Shown here piece after piece: positions 54,789 through 62,780 of a stretch of DNA of 64,000 bases (position 1 is the first letter of the stretch; the number at the start of each line of letters is the position of its first letter). Position numbers and translations under genes: made by a program. The stretch is taken from NCBI GenBank assembly GCA_948562205.1, contig CAOYAN010000003.1, forward strand, positions 1 through 64,000, in the 5' to 3' direction. The DNA comes from an uncultured Clostridia bacterium (GTDB lineage Bacteria; Bacillota; Clostridia; TANB77; CAG-465). The notes beneath the pieces were generated by a model. The model saw only the letters and a program-made list of their open reading frames with translations, ran no database searches and was not told the DNA's origin.

Positions 54789-55976
54789 TCAAAGTTTACC
54801 CCCCTTCTTTAATAAAGTAGTCTTTTGACTACTTTTTTTATGCATATTATCAAAAATAATATAGAGCATAAGTCCTAGTATTATGATTATAGTAGAAGTA
54901 AGATATGCATTTTTAATTTTATCTAGGTAATATATATACTCACTATTTGTATTATTAAATACACTAAGAGTAGAAGTATTGAATATATTAGTAAATTTTA
55001 TTAAAATATATGTGATAAATGCTGAAATTATACCTTGTATTATTTTTGGTATTACAATATCTGAAAATTTAAATTTAAAATCTGATATTGTAGAGTAAAT
55101 TTGAGATACTATACAAAGTCCACTAAATCCTAAACCAAATGATGAAAGTATTAATTTTAAGTTAAGAGAAGAATTTAAGCTTGCAATATCACTACAACCT
55201 TTGGTTACTTCAAATATGCAAGATATTGTTGCAATAATTATATTATTTACATTTAATTTTAATAGATATGTTTTTATTACAGAAAATAGTAGATTAAATA
55301 TAATTATAAAACCAAGTATTGTTCCAAGAGTTATAAAACTGTTAGATATTCCTTTTTTTATTATGTTAAAGAAAGTATCATTTTTTGTACAGGTTTTACT
55401 ACTTTTTTTATTAAATCTATTTAAAAAATCATCTTTTTCGTGTATAATTGTATGTAAGTTTAGTCTAGTATATATAATTCCCATAATTATAGAGGCTACG
55501 TAATGCGATATTAATAGTACTACTCCAATTTTTATATTGTAAAACATACTAATTCCAATAGTAGATAATATAAATGAGGGGTTGCAATTATTTACAAAGA
55601 AGAGTAATTTTTTTGCTACATTATAACTAATTTCGTGATTACTATAAAGAGTAGCAACAGATTTTGCGCCCATTGGAAAACCACATAAAAATCCTGTAAT
55701 TATGGCTATACTGGAATTTTTTGGAATATTAAATATACATGATATGCCTTTTCCTATTACTTTATCTAATATGTTTGTTATATTTGTATTTAGTATAATA
55801 TTAGTAAATAAGATAAATGGGAAAAGAGATGGAAATACACTCTGTAAAAATATAGTTGTACTTTGTTTTACTGATATCAAGTTTTCTTTTGAGAAAACAA
55901 GTAAAACTATAAGTGTAATTATAAATAATATTAATTTTAGTATTTCCTTGAAATTGTATATATGAAAATGTTTCAT
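54789..55976 (-). CDS. ylbJ: Sporulation integral membrane protein YlbJ
   Basis: A 395-aa polytopic protein with nucleoside-recognition (Gate) segments matching YlbJ, which is needed for spore cortex formation. Typical segments: FLQSVFPSLFPFILFTNII, ITGFLCGFPMGAKSVATLYSNHEIS, LLFFVNNCNPSFILSTIG and GLGFSGLCIVSQIYS. About ten helices. A GTG at 55985 is in frame, but AGGTG just upstream of the ATG at 55976 makes the latter the likely start. It is divergent from the methyltransferase gene, only 41 bases away. Confidence 0.88.
   Translation of the reverse strand: MKHFHIYNFKEILKLILFIITLIVLLVFSKENLISVKQSTTIFLQSVFPSLFPFILFTNIILNTNITNILDKVIGKGISCIFNIPKNSSIAIITGFLCGFPMGAKSVATLYSNHEISYNVAKKLLFFVNNCNPSFILSTIGISMFYNIKIGVVLLISHYVASIIMGIIYTRLNLHTIIHEKDDFLNRFNKKSSKTCTKNDTFFNIIKKGISNSFITLGTILGFIIIFNLLFSVIKTYLLKLNVNNIIIATISCIFEVTKGCSDIASLNSSLNLKLILSSFGLGFSGLCIVSQIYSTISDFKFKFSDIVIPKIIQGIISAFITYILIKFTNIFNTSTLSVFNNTNSEYIYYLDKIKNAYLTSTIIIILGLMLYIIFDNMHKKSSQKTTLLKKGGKL
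54814..54839 (+). terminator. Terminator-like hairpin inside the 3' end of ylbJ (plus sense)
   Basis: Read on the plus strand, AAAGTAGTC and GACTACTTT form a perfect 9-bp stem with a TTTT loop and T7 run. It lies within the last codons of ylbJ, so it would stop antisense transcription. It may be chance. Confidence 0.4.
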
Positions 55977-56017
55977 TTTTAACACCTAATTAATTTTATG
56001 ATGAAGGAGTAATATAT

Positions 56018-56890
56018 ATGCGTTATAGCAAAGATTTAAAAGATTATGAACTACTTGATATGGCATCAGGAGAAAAACTAGAGAGATGGGGAAAATATAT
56101 TTTAATTAGACCTGATCCACAAATTGTATGGAATAAAAAAACACATCCAGCTCTATGGAGGGAGGCACATGCAAGATATATACGTAGTAATACTGGTGGA
56201 GGACATTGGGAAAAATTAAAAAAGATGCCAGATGATTGGAAAATAAAATATAGAGATCTTACATTTAATATAAAACCTATGGGATTTAAGCACACAGGAT
56301 TATTTCCAGAACAAGCTGTAAATTGGGATTATATGATAGATAAAATCTCTAAAAGGACAAAAAATGGAAAAGAGGTAAAAGTATTAAATTTATTTGCCTA
56401 TACTGGTGGTGCAAGCATTGCTTGTGCTTATGCAGGGGCAAGTGTATGTCATGTAGATTCTTCTCAAGGTATGACTAATTGGGCAAAAGAAAATCTTATA
56501 TCTAGTAATTTAGGAGATAGGACTGTTAGATTTTTAGTGGATGATGTTATAAAATTTGTACAAAGAGAAATTAGACGTGGCAATAAATATGATTGCATTA
56601 TAATGGATCCACCATCTTATGGTAGAGGTAAAAATGGTGAAGTATGGAGTATTGAAAAAGATTTATACGCACTTATTGAACTATGTCAAAATGTACTCTC
56701 TGATGATCCAATGTTTATGATTGTAAATACATATACAGGTGGACTTTCTGGTACTATAATAAAAAATGTTGTAAGTATGGCTATTACAAATCAAAAGATA
56801 AAAAATATATCTTTTGATGAAATTGGCCTAAAACAAAAAGATAGTGATATATTTTTACCTTGTGGTATTACAACAATTTGTGAATTTTAG
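56018..56890 (+). CDS. RlmI-like class I SAM methyltransferase
   Basis: A 290-aa SAM-dependent methyltransferase of the group related to 23S rRNA m5C methyltransferase RlmI (COG1092-like). Motif I NLFAYTGGASIACAYAGA, the acidic VDSSQGM that contacts SAM ribose, DDVIKFV, and motif IV IIMDPPSYGRGKNGEVW are clear. It lacks the PUA domain of E. coli RlmI and has a shorter N-terminus (ERWGKYILIRPDPQ), so its RNA target is uncertain. SD AAGGAG; own transcript. Confidence 0.88.
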   Translation: MRYSKDLKDYELLDMASGEKLERWGKYILIRPDPQIVWNKKTHPALWREAHARYIRSNTGGGHWEKLKKMPDDWKIKYRDLTFNIKPMGFKHTGLFPEQAVNWDYMIDKISKRTKNGKEVKVLNLFAYTGGASIACAYAGASVCHVDSSQGMTNWAKENLISSNLGDRTVRFLVDDVIKFVQREIRRGNKYDCIIMDPPSYGRGKNGEVWSIEKDLYALIELCQNVLSDDPMFMIVNTYTGGLSGTIIKNVVSMAITNQKIKNISFDEIGLKQKDSDIFLPCGITTICEF

Positions 56891-56903
56891 TAAAATCTAC
56901 TTA

Positions 56904-56932
56904 TTGACAAAGTGTTAAATAACATGTATAAT
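56904..56932 (+). promoter_or_regulatory. Promoter of the riboswitch-antiporter transcript
   Basis: TTGACA (56904-56909), 17-base spacer, TATAAT (56927-56932): perfect consensus. Confidence 0.9.
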
Positions 56933-56939
56933 AATTACA

Positions 56940-57054
56940 TTGATAAGGGAGTAATTAACATATTTAATATGTAATAGAGTCAACATCATGATAGAAAATA
57001 TCTGGTTCTATTTTAAATAATGAGACTTATCTGCTTTTGCAGGTAAGTCTTTTC
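56940..57054 (+). ncRNA. yybP-ykoY family (Mn2+) riboswitch
   Basis: The leader between a perfect promoter and the antiporter gene carries the family landmarks in order: AAGGGAGTA (56945-56953), GTCAACA (56979-56985), and a terminal expression platform AGACTTATCTGC/GCAGGTAAGTCT (57023-57034/57039-57050) followed by TTTT. This order and the GAGACTT...AAGTCTTTT ending match yybP-ykoY RNAs, which sense Mn2+ and favour readthrough when it is high. The 3' stem is an intrinsic terminator. The downstream cation antiporter fits. Assigned by eye; a covariance search was not run. Confidence 0.75.
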
Positions 57055-57073
57055 TATGAAAGGATTGATTAAT

Positions 57074-58042
57074 ATGGCTTTTAATTTATTTTTACTTGTA
57101 ATAGGATTTTTATTACTTTTAAAAGGTGCAGATTTTTTAGTAGATGGTGCAAGTAATGTAGCTAAAAAATTTAATATACCAGAGATAGTAATAGGTCTTA
57201 CAATAGTTTCAATTGGTACATCAATGCCAGAGCTTATAGTAAGTACAGCATCAGCAATATCAGGACACTCTGACATGTCTATTGGAAATATTATTGGTAG
57301 TAACCTTGCTAATTTACTTTTAATACTTGGAATGTGTGCTATTATAAAACCTTTAATATTTAAAAAGGAAACAAAGTTTATAGAAAATTTTATTGCAATT
57401 TTTGTAACAGGTGTACTATTTGTATTAGGAAATAATTCTATTGGTGCAAATATGATTACAAGAAAAGAGGGAATATTTTTAGTTTTTCTTTGTGTACTTT
57501 TTATTGTATATAACATTGTAATGGCAAAAAAGGGAAATGAATTTGATAAAAATACTATAATTGAGTTGGAGGATAGAAAAAAGATACCAACATTTAAGTC
57601 AATAGTATTAATACTTATAGGGATAGTTGCCTTAAAATTTGGTGGGGATTTTGTTGTTGATGGTTCAACATATATTGCAAAGGTAATGGGAATTAGTGAG
57701 AAGATTATAGGGCTTACAATACTTGCGATAAGTACAAGCCTACCAGAACTTATAACCTCTGTTACTGCAACTCGTAAGGGTGAAGTAGACATGGCAATTG
57801 GTAATATTATAGGATCACAAATATTTAATATAGTATTAATAATTGGTGTTAGTGCAATTATTACACCTATAAATTACTCTATTTCATATAATATGGATAT
57901 GACAATTTTAATAGCCTCTACAATTTTATTTGCACTTTTTCCATTCATTGGTAAAAAAGATGAGATGACAAGAGCAAATGGTGTTGTATTTGTAGGAATA
58001 TATGTTATGTATATGATATGGCTAGTTACTAGCAATATATAA
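57074..58042 (+). CDS. CaCA-family cation/proton or Na+/cation antiporter
   Basis: A 322-aa YrbG-like CaCA antiporter with ten helices in two inverted halves, each with an alpha-repeat: GTSMPELIVSTASAISG...GNIIGSNLANLLLILG and STSLPELITSVTATRKG...GNIIGSQIFNIVLIIG. The acidic residues in both repeats are intact. AAGGA at 57060-57064 sets the ATG at 57074; an earlier ATG (57056) touches the riboswitch terminator tail. Because a Mn2+-type riboswitch precedes it, export of Mn2+ (or Ca2+) is the likely job. Confidence 0.9.
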   Translation: MAFNLFLLVIGFLLLLKGADFLVDGASNVAKKFNIPEIVIGLTIVSIGTSMPELIVSTASAISGHSDMSIGNIIGSNLANLLLILGMCAIIKPLIFKKETKFIENFIAIFVTGVLFVLGNNSIGANMITRKEGIFLVFLCVLFIVYNIVMAKKGNEFDKNTIIELEDRKKIPTFKSIVLILIGIVALKFGGDFVVDGSTYIAKVMGISEKIIGLTILAISTSLPELITSVTATRKGEVDMAIGNIIGSQIFNIVLIIGVSAIITPINYSISYNMDMTILIASTILFALFPFIGKKDEMTRANGVVFVGIYVMYMIWLVTSNI

Positions 58043-58048
58043 ATATGA

Positions 58049-58088
58049 GAAAATGGGAGCTTAGTGGTTAGCTAAACTCCCATTTATT
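58049..58088 (+). terminator. Bidirectional terminator after the antiporter gene
   Basis: AAATGGGAG-c-TTAG (58051-58064) pairs with CTAA-a-CTCCCATTT (58072-58085) around one mismatch. It lies between convergent genes. Confidence 0.85.
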
Positions 58089-58091
58089 ATG

Positions 58092-58325
58092 TTATTCATA
58101 CATTTTCACTGTTTTGGTGCCAATACTATTACCTCCACAAAGACTATCTGTTTCTTTGATGTGCACTAAATGTATATTATCATTTTTGTAGATAGCATAT
58201 ATACAGTCAGTCTCATCATCAGTATCTGAGGAGATCTTTGTCATACTTTTGATTTCTAAAAGTGACAATTCATAACCTCCATCCATAAACAGCATTTTGA
58301 TTTTTTGCAGTGTTTCAAAATTCAT
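58092..58325 (-). CDS. Small hypothetical protein, 77 aa
   Basis: A 77-aa protein of unknown family. The N-terminal part is helical (MNFETLQKIKMLFMDGGYEL); the rest is beta-like with CIYAIYKNDNIHLVHIKE and two cysteines (DCIYA, SLCGGN). GGAGG lies before the ATG on the minus strand. Convergent with the antiporter gene, alone in its own short transcript. Function unknown. Confidence 0.65.
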   Translation of the reverse strand: MNFETLQKIKMLFMDGGYELSLLEIKSMTKISSDTDDETDCIYAIYKNDNIHLVHIKETDSLCGGNSIGTKTVKMYE

Positions 58326-58517
58326 ACATTACCTCCTAAATAATTATTTTAGAAAAAATACTTTACATAAATATTATACCATATTTGTTATATAAAGTAA
58401 AGAAATTGGTTTAATAAATATAAAATTGTAAAAATATTACATAAAAATGTATAGTATATATAATTTAAAAGTACAATAATAATAGGAGGAATTGTTGGAA
58501 TAGTAATATCTCCTTTT

Positions 58518-58892
58518 ATGGATTATGAAATGTTACAAAAACCACCACTATCTCCACCAGGAATTGTATTTCCTATTATGTGGACTATTATATATATATT
58601 AATGGGAGTATCTTATGGTAGACTTAAAATAAATGAACTTATAGATTCGAATGTTAAGTTTATATATTATTTGCAACTTTTTGTAAATGCAATGTGGTCA
58701 ATATTTTTCTTTGTACTAAAGTGGAGACTATTTTCATTTATTTGGCTAATACTTTTAATAATCTGTGTCATTATAATGATAATATCTTTTTATAAAAAAG
58801 ATAAGATAGCTGGAATACTTCAAATACCATATTTGCTATGGATATTTTTTGCTTCATATCTTAATTTATTTATCTATTTGTTAAATAGATAA
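58518..58892 (+). CDS. TspO/MBR family protein, start unclear
   Basis: A TspO/MBR (translocator protein) homologue with the conserved KPPLSPPGIVFPIMWTIIYILMG, VNAMWSIFFF, and four of the five usual helices. The sole canonical in-frame start is the ATG at 58518, 28 bases after the SD AGGAGG (58484-58489). Homology-like sequence (GGIVGIVISPF) continues upstream in frame to a TAA at 58461-58463, including the codons that form the SD. The N-terminal helix typical of TspO is short or missing. Either an AUA near 58500 is used or the 5' end is damaged. Family members bind porphyrins. Confidence 0.75.
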   Translation: MDYEMLQKPPLSPPGIVFPIMWTIIYILMGVSYGRLKINELIDSNVKFIYYLQLFVNAMWSIFFFVLKWRLFSFIWLILLIICVIIMIISFYKKDKIAGILQIPYLLWIFFASYLNLFIYLLNR

Positions 58893-58920
58893 AATATTAT
58901 AATTTTAAGAAAAGACAATG

Positions 58921-58979
58921 AAAATTAATGATATCATTAATTTTAGACATTTGACTTTTTAAGATAGTTAATATAAAAT
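58921..58979 (+). promoter_or_regulatory. 24-base palindrome and promoter of the Nudix gene
   Basis: Bases 58921-58944 are a perfect palindrome centred on GATATC. TTGACT follows at 58951-58956 with a 17-base spacer and TAAAAT at 58974-58979. The palindrome looks like a repressor or activator site just upstream of the -35, or the terminator of tspO (no T run beyond TTTT). Confidence 0.55.
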
Positions 58980-58997
58980 AGCTTTAGGTGAAAGATT

Positions 58998-59453
58998 ATG
59001 GGATATATAATGGATTTAAGAAAGTTTGTAGGTCATGATACTTTGATAGGAGTTGGTGCAACTACACTTGTTTTTAATGAGAAAAATGAAATATTATTAA
59101 ACTTAAGAAAAGATACAAATACATGGGGAATTCCAGGCGGATCAATGGAGTTATATGAAGATATAAGAGAGACTGCAATAAGAGAGCTAAGAGAAGAGGC
59201 TGGAATATCTGCTAAAAGTCTTGAACTTGTAGATGTATTATCAGGTAAGGATTATTATTTTGAATATCCAAATGGGGACAAAATGTGTACGGTAATTGTA
59301 CTATTTAAAGTGACTAATTATTCTGGTAAAATAAAAGTATCAGATGATGAGAGTATTAAATTAGAATTTTTTTCATTAGATAATTTACCAAAAATGGAGT
59401 CTAGAGCAAAAGCAATTTTAGAAAATATAAAGAGTGGAAAGATTAAAATATAA
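58998..59453 (+). CDS. Nudix hydrolase
   Basis: A 151-aa Nudix-family pyrophosphohydrolase. The Nudix box is complete: GGSMELYEDIRETAIRELRE followed by EAGI, giving Gx5Ex7REUxEExGU. It is preceded by NTWGIPGG and followed by VDVLSGKDYYFEYPNGDK and CTVIVLF, the MutT/ADP-ribose-pyrophosphatase-like layout. AGGTGAAAG precedes the ATG. Substrate not predictable. The next gene's SD is inside this gene's terminator. Confidence 0.9.
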   Translation: MGYIMDLRKFVGHDTLIGVGATTLVFNEKNEILLNLRKDTNTWGIPGGSMELYEDIRETAIRELREEAGISAKSLELVDVLSGKDYYFEYPNGDKMCTVIVLFKVTNYSGKIKVSDDESIKLEFFSLDNLPKMESRAKAILENIKSGKIKI

Positions 59454-59464
59454 TAATAAAATAT

Positions 59465-59511
59465 CACCTTTTCTAATTATATGAATTAAATATAATTAGG
59501 AGGTGTTTTTT
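59465..59511 (+). terminator. Terminator whose 3' arm contains the next gene's SD
   Basis: CACCT...CTAATTATA (59465-59481) pairs with TATAATTAG...AGGTG (59491-59505) with a small bulge, then TTTTTT (59506-59511). The right arm includes AGGAGGTG, the SD for the GTG at 59512. Confidence 0.8.
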
Positions 59512-60459
59512 GTGGATTTTAAACATTATGTTTCAAAGAATAATAATGGAGTAGATGATTATGGTCTAAAATGTATGAATGAAGATGGATATGCACAGAT
59601 TTGTAAAAAATTTAAAGTTGAATTTCCACCACAATCACAAGATGTTCAACCTGGTATGGAATATTTGATGAGACCTAGACCTATATTCGATAATCCGAAA
59701 TATAAAGGCTCAAACAAATTAAAAGATAAAGTAGCAATTATCACAGGTGGTGATTCTGGTATTGGTAGAGCTGTTTCAGTATATTTTGCAAAAGAAGGTG
59801 CAAAAGTTGTAATCATATATTATAACGAACATAAAGATGCAAATGATACGCGTGAATACATAGAAAGACTTGGTGGTAAGTGTATGCTACTTTCAGGAGA
59901 TATAAAGGATACGAATTTTTGTGATAAAATAGTACATGAGACTATGAGTAGATTTGGAAAAATAGATATTTTAGTAAATAATGCAGGTGTTCAGTATCAA
60001 CAAAAGAGTTTACTTGATATATCTGATGATCAGTTTGAATATACTATGAAAACTAATATATTTGCTATGTTTTATTTAACAAAAAGAGTCTTAAGGCATA
60101 TGTTACCTGGGTCTTCTATAATAAATGTAACATCAATAACAACATTTATAGGGGAGCCTGAATTAATAGACTATGTAACAAGTAAGGGAGCAATAGTTGG
60201 ATTTACTAGATCACTTGCTACAAATCTTGCTGACAAGAATATAAGAGTTAATGCAGTGTCTCCAGGTGTATTTTGGACACCATTGCAACCTGCGTGCTGG
60301 GATAGTCAAAAAATTCCAACTTTAGGCTCAGATGCTCCAATGGGTAGAGCAGCTCAGCCCTATGAGATTGCACCAATATTTGTATATCTTGCAAGTGATG
60401 ATGCATCTTATACAACAGGTCAAGTAATGCATGTAAATGGTGGACAGTATAAAGGGTAA
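59512..60459 (+). CDS. SDR oxidoreductase, YghA/general-stress type
   Basis: A 315-aa SDR with an N-terminal extension of about 70 residues (FPPQSQDVQPGMEYLMRPRP), as in YghA and Bacillus general-stress dehydrogenases. TGGDSGIGRA cofactor motif, NNAGVQYQQ, active Ser in NVTSITTF, YVTSK and the C-terminal GQVMHVNGG are all present. Start is GTG at 59512, fixed by the SD AGGAGGTG (59498-59505). Expression depends on a leader that is folded into a terminator hairpin, so readthrough from the Nudix gene and translation may be linked. Substrate unknown. Confidence 0.9.
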   Translation: MDFKHYVSKNNNGVDDYGLKCMNEDGYAQICKKFKVEFPPQSQDVQPGMEYLMRPRPIFDNPKYKGSNKLKDKVAIITGGDSGIGRAVSVYFAKEGAKVVIIYYNEHKDANDTREYIERLGGKCMLLSGDIKDTNFCDKIVHETMSRFGKIDILVNNAGVQYQQKSLLDISDDQFEYTMKTNIFAMFYLTKRVLRHMLPGSSIINVTSITTFIGEPELIDYVTSKGAIVGFTRSLATNLADKNIRVNAVSPGVFWTPLQPACWDSQKIPTLGSDAPMGRAAQPYEIAPIFVYLASDDASYTTGQVMHVNGGQYKG

Positions 60460-60479
60460 GATGTAGTATAAATCTTTGT

Positions 60480-60508
60480 TTGCATTTTATGTAAAGATAT
60501 GTTATAAT
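60480..60508 (+). promoter_or_regulatory. Promoter of the 263-aa gene
   Basis: TTGCAT (60480-60485), 17-base spacer, TATAAT (60503-60508). The ~70-base leader holds an 8-bp AAAAGATT/AATCTTTT hairpin (60530-60549). Confidence 0.7.
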
Positions 60509-60583
60509 TTAAAGAATTTGTAACAATAAAAAAGATTTAATAATCTTTTAAAATTATTCTCTTAAAATTAAGGAGGAAAACTT

Positions 60584-61375
60584 ATGAAAATTGGATGGAA
60601 CTTTGTAATTGAAACAACAAATGGTATTGTAGGTCTGTGGAGTTGTTGGCTTGGAAATAGTTTTAAACTTTTTTATCCATTGGAAGTACAAATTCCAGAT
60701 AAACTTATTATGGATACCCTTGAAGTAGAATATGCAAAACCTGTTAAAAATGAGCTTTTTGGAACAAGACTTTGGAATAAATATTATTCTGAAAGGCTTG
60801 ATACTTTAGGGAGAATCTGGATAGGTCAGGAAAGTGACCATTCTTATGGCTATAATTTAAATGTAATTGAAAATAGACAAATTAAAGAATATTATTGTGG
60901 ACATAATGTTACTAATACTGTGTTTACAAATGATTTTACTTTTTGTTCAGAAAATGAGCCTGATGCTCCAAATGCACATCATAAATATATAGAACCGTAT
61001 AAAGATAAGTTTATAAAACTTCTTGTAGAAGTAGCAAAACTTGTTGGTGATATTAAGGCTGTTAATTTAGATAGCGGATTAGTTTTGTATACTCCTGATA
61101 CTCTTAAGAGTATGGGGTATAGTATTCAAATGAGTGGTGGAGAATATGAGAAGTATTGTTATGCAAAAAATGAAGAAAAAAATATTGAAATAATGCTTAA
61201 GAGTGGAAATTCTGTAGTTTCTTGGTTAACAATCATTCGTTATTTATCAACTAATGATTTAACAGCAAAAGATTTAATAGAACTTTTAGATAGTTTTGAT
61301 AATTCAAATGACTTTTTCAATCCTATTCCTCTTGTAGCACATTTGCTAGAACAAGAAACTATGTATAATAAATAA
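60584..61375 (+). CDS. Hypothetical protein, 263 aa
   Basis: I do not recognise this family. The product is soluble, without signal peptide or helix. The N-terminal ~60 residues are beta-like and aromatic (MKIGWNFVIETTNGIVGLWSCWLGNSF), the middle holds GYNLNVIENRQIKEYYCGHN and NEPDAPNAHHKYIEPYKDKF, and the C-terminal third looks alpha/beta with a helical end (TAKDLIELLDSFDNSNDFF). AAGGAGG SD, own promoter and terminator. No context clue. Confidence 0.75.
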   Translation: MKIGWNFVIETTNGIVGLWSCWLGNSFKLFYPLEVQIPDKLIMDTLEVEYAKPVKNELFGTRLWNKYYSERLDTLGRIWIGQESDHSYGYNLNVIENRQIKEYYCGHNVTNTVFTNDFTFCSENEPDAPNAHHKYIEPYKDKFIKLLVEVAKLVGDIKAVNLDSGLVLYTPDTLKSMGYSIQMSGGEYEKYCYAKNEEKNIEIMLKSGNSVVSWLTIIRYLSTNDLTAKDLIELLDSFDNSNDFFNPIPLVAHLLEQETMYNK

Positions 61376-61385
61376 TCATAAATAT

Positions 61386-61419
61386 AAACCTCTATCTTAA
61401 ATTAAGATAGGGGTTTTTA
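61386..61419 (+). terminator. Terminator after the 263-aa gene
   Basis: AAACCTCTATCTTAA pairs with TTAAGATAGGGGTTT (one G-U pair, minimal loop), then TT. The stem is long and the T run short. Confidence 0.85.
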
Positions 61420-61440
61420 AAATAAATCATATAAAAAGTA

Positions 61441-61471
61441 TTGACTTGGAGTAAACTACAAATGATATAAT
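61441..61471 (+). promoter_or_regulatory. Promoter of the flavodoxin gene
   Basis: TTGACT (61441-61446), 19-base spacer, TATAAT (61466-61471). Confidence 0.65.
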
Positions 61472-61496
61472 ATAAATTGTAATTGGAGGTAAAATT

Positions 61497-61979
61497 ATGA
61501 ATAGTAAAAAAATAGTTGTTTATTTTTCATATACAGGAAACACAAGAATGATAGCTGAAAAAATAAAGGATAAAACATATTGTGATATTTTAGAGTTAAA
61601 ACCAGTTGAGCCATATTCAGATGATTATGACAGTGTTGTAAACGATGAACATAATAGTGAGAAGAGTAATTATATACCCAAAATACAAGAAATAGATGTA
61701 GACTTAAGTAATTATGATGAAATAATACTTGGAACACCTGTATGGTGGTATAGACCAGTTCCAGTTGTAAGAACTTTTCTTATGCAAAATGACTTAAGTG
61801 GTAAAACTATAAAGCCTTTTGCTACTAATGCAGGATGGCTTGGTAGAACATTTAGTGAAATTAAATCAATATATAAAGACTCAAATGTAGAAGAAGGATT
61901 AAATATAGTTTTTAAAAGCTATAGTAATAATCTTGTAACTGATGAAAGTAAAATAGATGAGTGGATTAATTCGTTATAA
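61497..61979 (+). CDS. Flavodoxin
   Basis: A 160-aa flavodoxin-fold protein. The FMN-phosphate loop YFSYTGNTRMIAEKI lies at the N-terminus; GTPVWWYRPVPVVRTFL and TNAGWLGRTFSEIK form the isoalloxazine-side loops. The GTPVWW pattern is typical of the flavodoxin_4-like group found next to reductase and cupin genes in gut Firmicutes. GGAGGT precedes the ATG. A CMD-cupin gene follows 17 bases later. Confidence 0.9.
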   Translation: MNSKKIVVYFSYTGNTRMIAEKIKDKTYCDILELKPVEPYSDDYDSVVNDEHNSEKSNYIPKIQEIDVDLSNYDEIILGTPVWWYRPVPVVRTFLMQNDLSGKTIKPFATNAGWLGRTFSEIKSIYKDSNVEEGLNIVFKSYSNNLVTDESKIDEWINSL

Positions 61980-61996
61980 TTAAAGGGGGAAAGATT

Positions 61997-62751
61997 ATGA
62001 AAAAACAAACAGCTGGAAGAGATATAGTTTAGGTGATTTTGCACCTAAATTTGCAAGTTTAAATGATGATGTACTATTTGGAGAAGTATGGTCAAGAGAA
62101 GATAAATTATCTCTTCGAGATAGAAGTTTAGTAACAATATGTATTTTTATGGGAAAAGGGCTTGTAGATAGCTCTCTAAAATATCATTTAGAAAGTGCTA
62201 AAAATAATGGAATAACATTATCAGAAATGACAGAAATAGTTACACATGCAGCATTTTATGCAGGATGGCCAAATGCTTGGGCTGTATTTAATTTAGTAAA
62301 GGAAGTATATGCAGAAGAAATAAAAAATAGTAATGTAGATAAAGGTACAACTCATGGCTCAATGTTTGGAATGGGTAAAAAAAATATAGCATTTGAGAAA
62401 TACTTTAATAAAACTTCATATTTAAAACCACTTGCTAAAACTGATAATATGTTTATTGCTAACGTAACATTTGAGCCTAAATGTAGAAATAATTGGCATA
62501 TACATAAAGCTACAAAAGGTGGTGGACAAATCCTTATATGTGTTGAGGGAGAAGGTATTTATCAAGAAGATGGAAAAGCTCCACAAAGCTTAAAAGTGGG
62601 AGATGTTGTAACAATACCTGCAAATGTAAAACACTGGCATGGTGCTAAAGATAATTGGTTTAGTCATATTGCAATTGAGGTACCAGGTGAAAATACTGAA
62701 AATGTTTGGTGTGAGCCTGTAACAGATGAAGAATATGAAAAATTATTATAA
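61997..62751 (+). pseudogene. Carboxymuconolactone decarboxylase-cupin fusion gene with a frameshift
   Basis: A two-domain protein: CMD/AhpD-like N-terminal half (LNDDVLFGEVWSREDKLSLRDRS, KYHLESAKNNGITLSEMTEIVTHAAFYAGWPNAW) and cupin C-terminal half (NNWHIHKATKGGGQILICVEGEG...NVKHWHGAKDNWFSHIAI, with the His-x-His and later His metal ligands). The ATG at 61997 has SD AGGGGG and begins MKKQTAGRD, then runs into a TAG at 62030-62032. The family sequence resumes one frame over as SLGDFAPKFASLN from 62026. One base is missing between 62023 and 62026. An intact 200-aa frame starts only at an internal ATG (62149). Real mutation or assembly error cannot be told apart. Confidence 0.85.
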
Positions 62752-62780
62752 TATAATATGAAAAAAATATATAAATTAAG

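Noticed and set aside
57013..57792. A 259-codon open frame on the minus strand opposite the antiporter gene
   Set aside because: It mirrors a clear CaCA gene, has no SD, and its low-complexity Ser/Ile/Pro content is typical of antisense shadows in AT-rich DNA.
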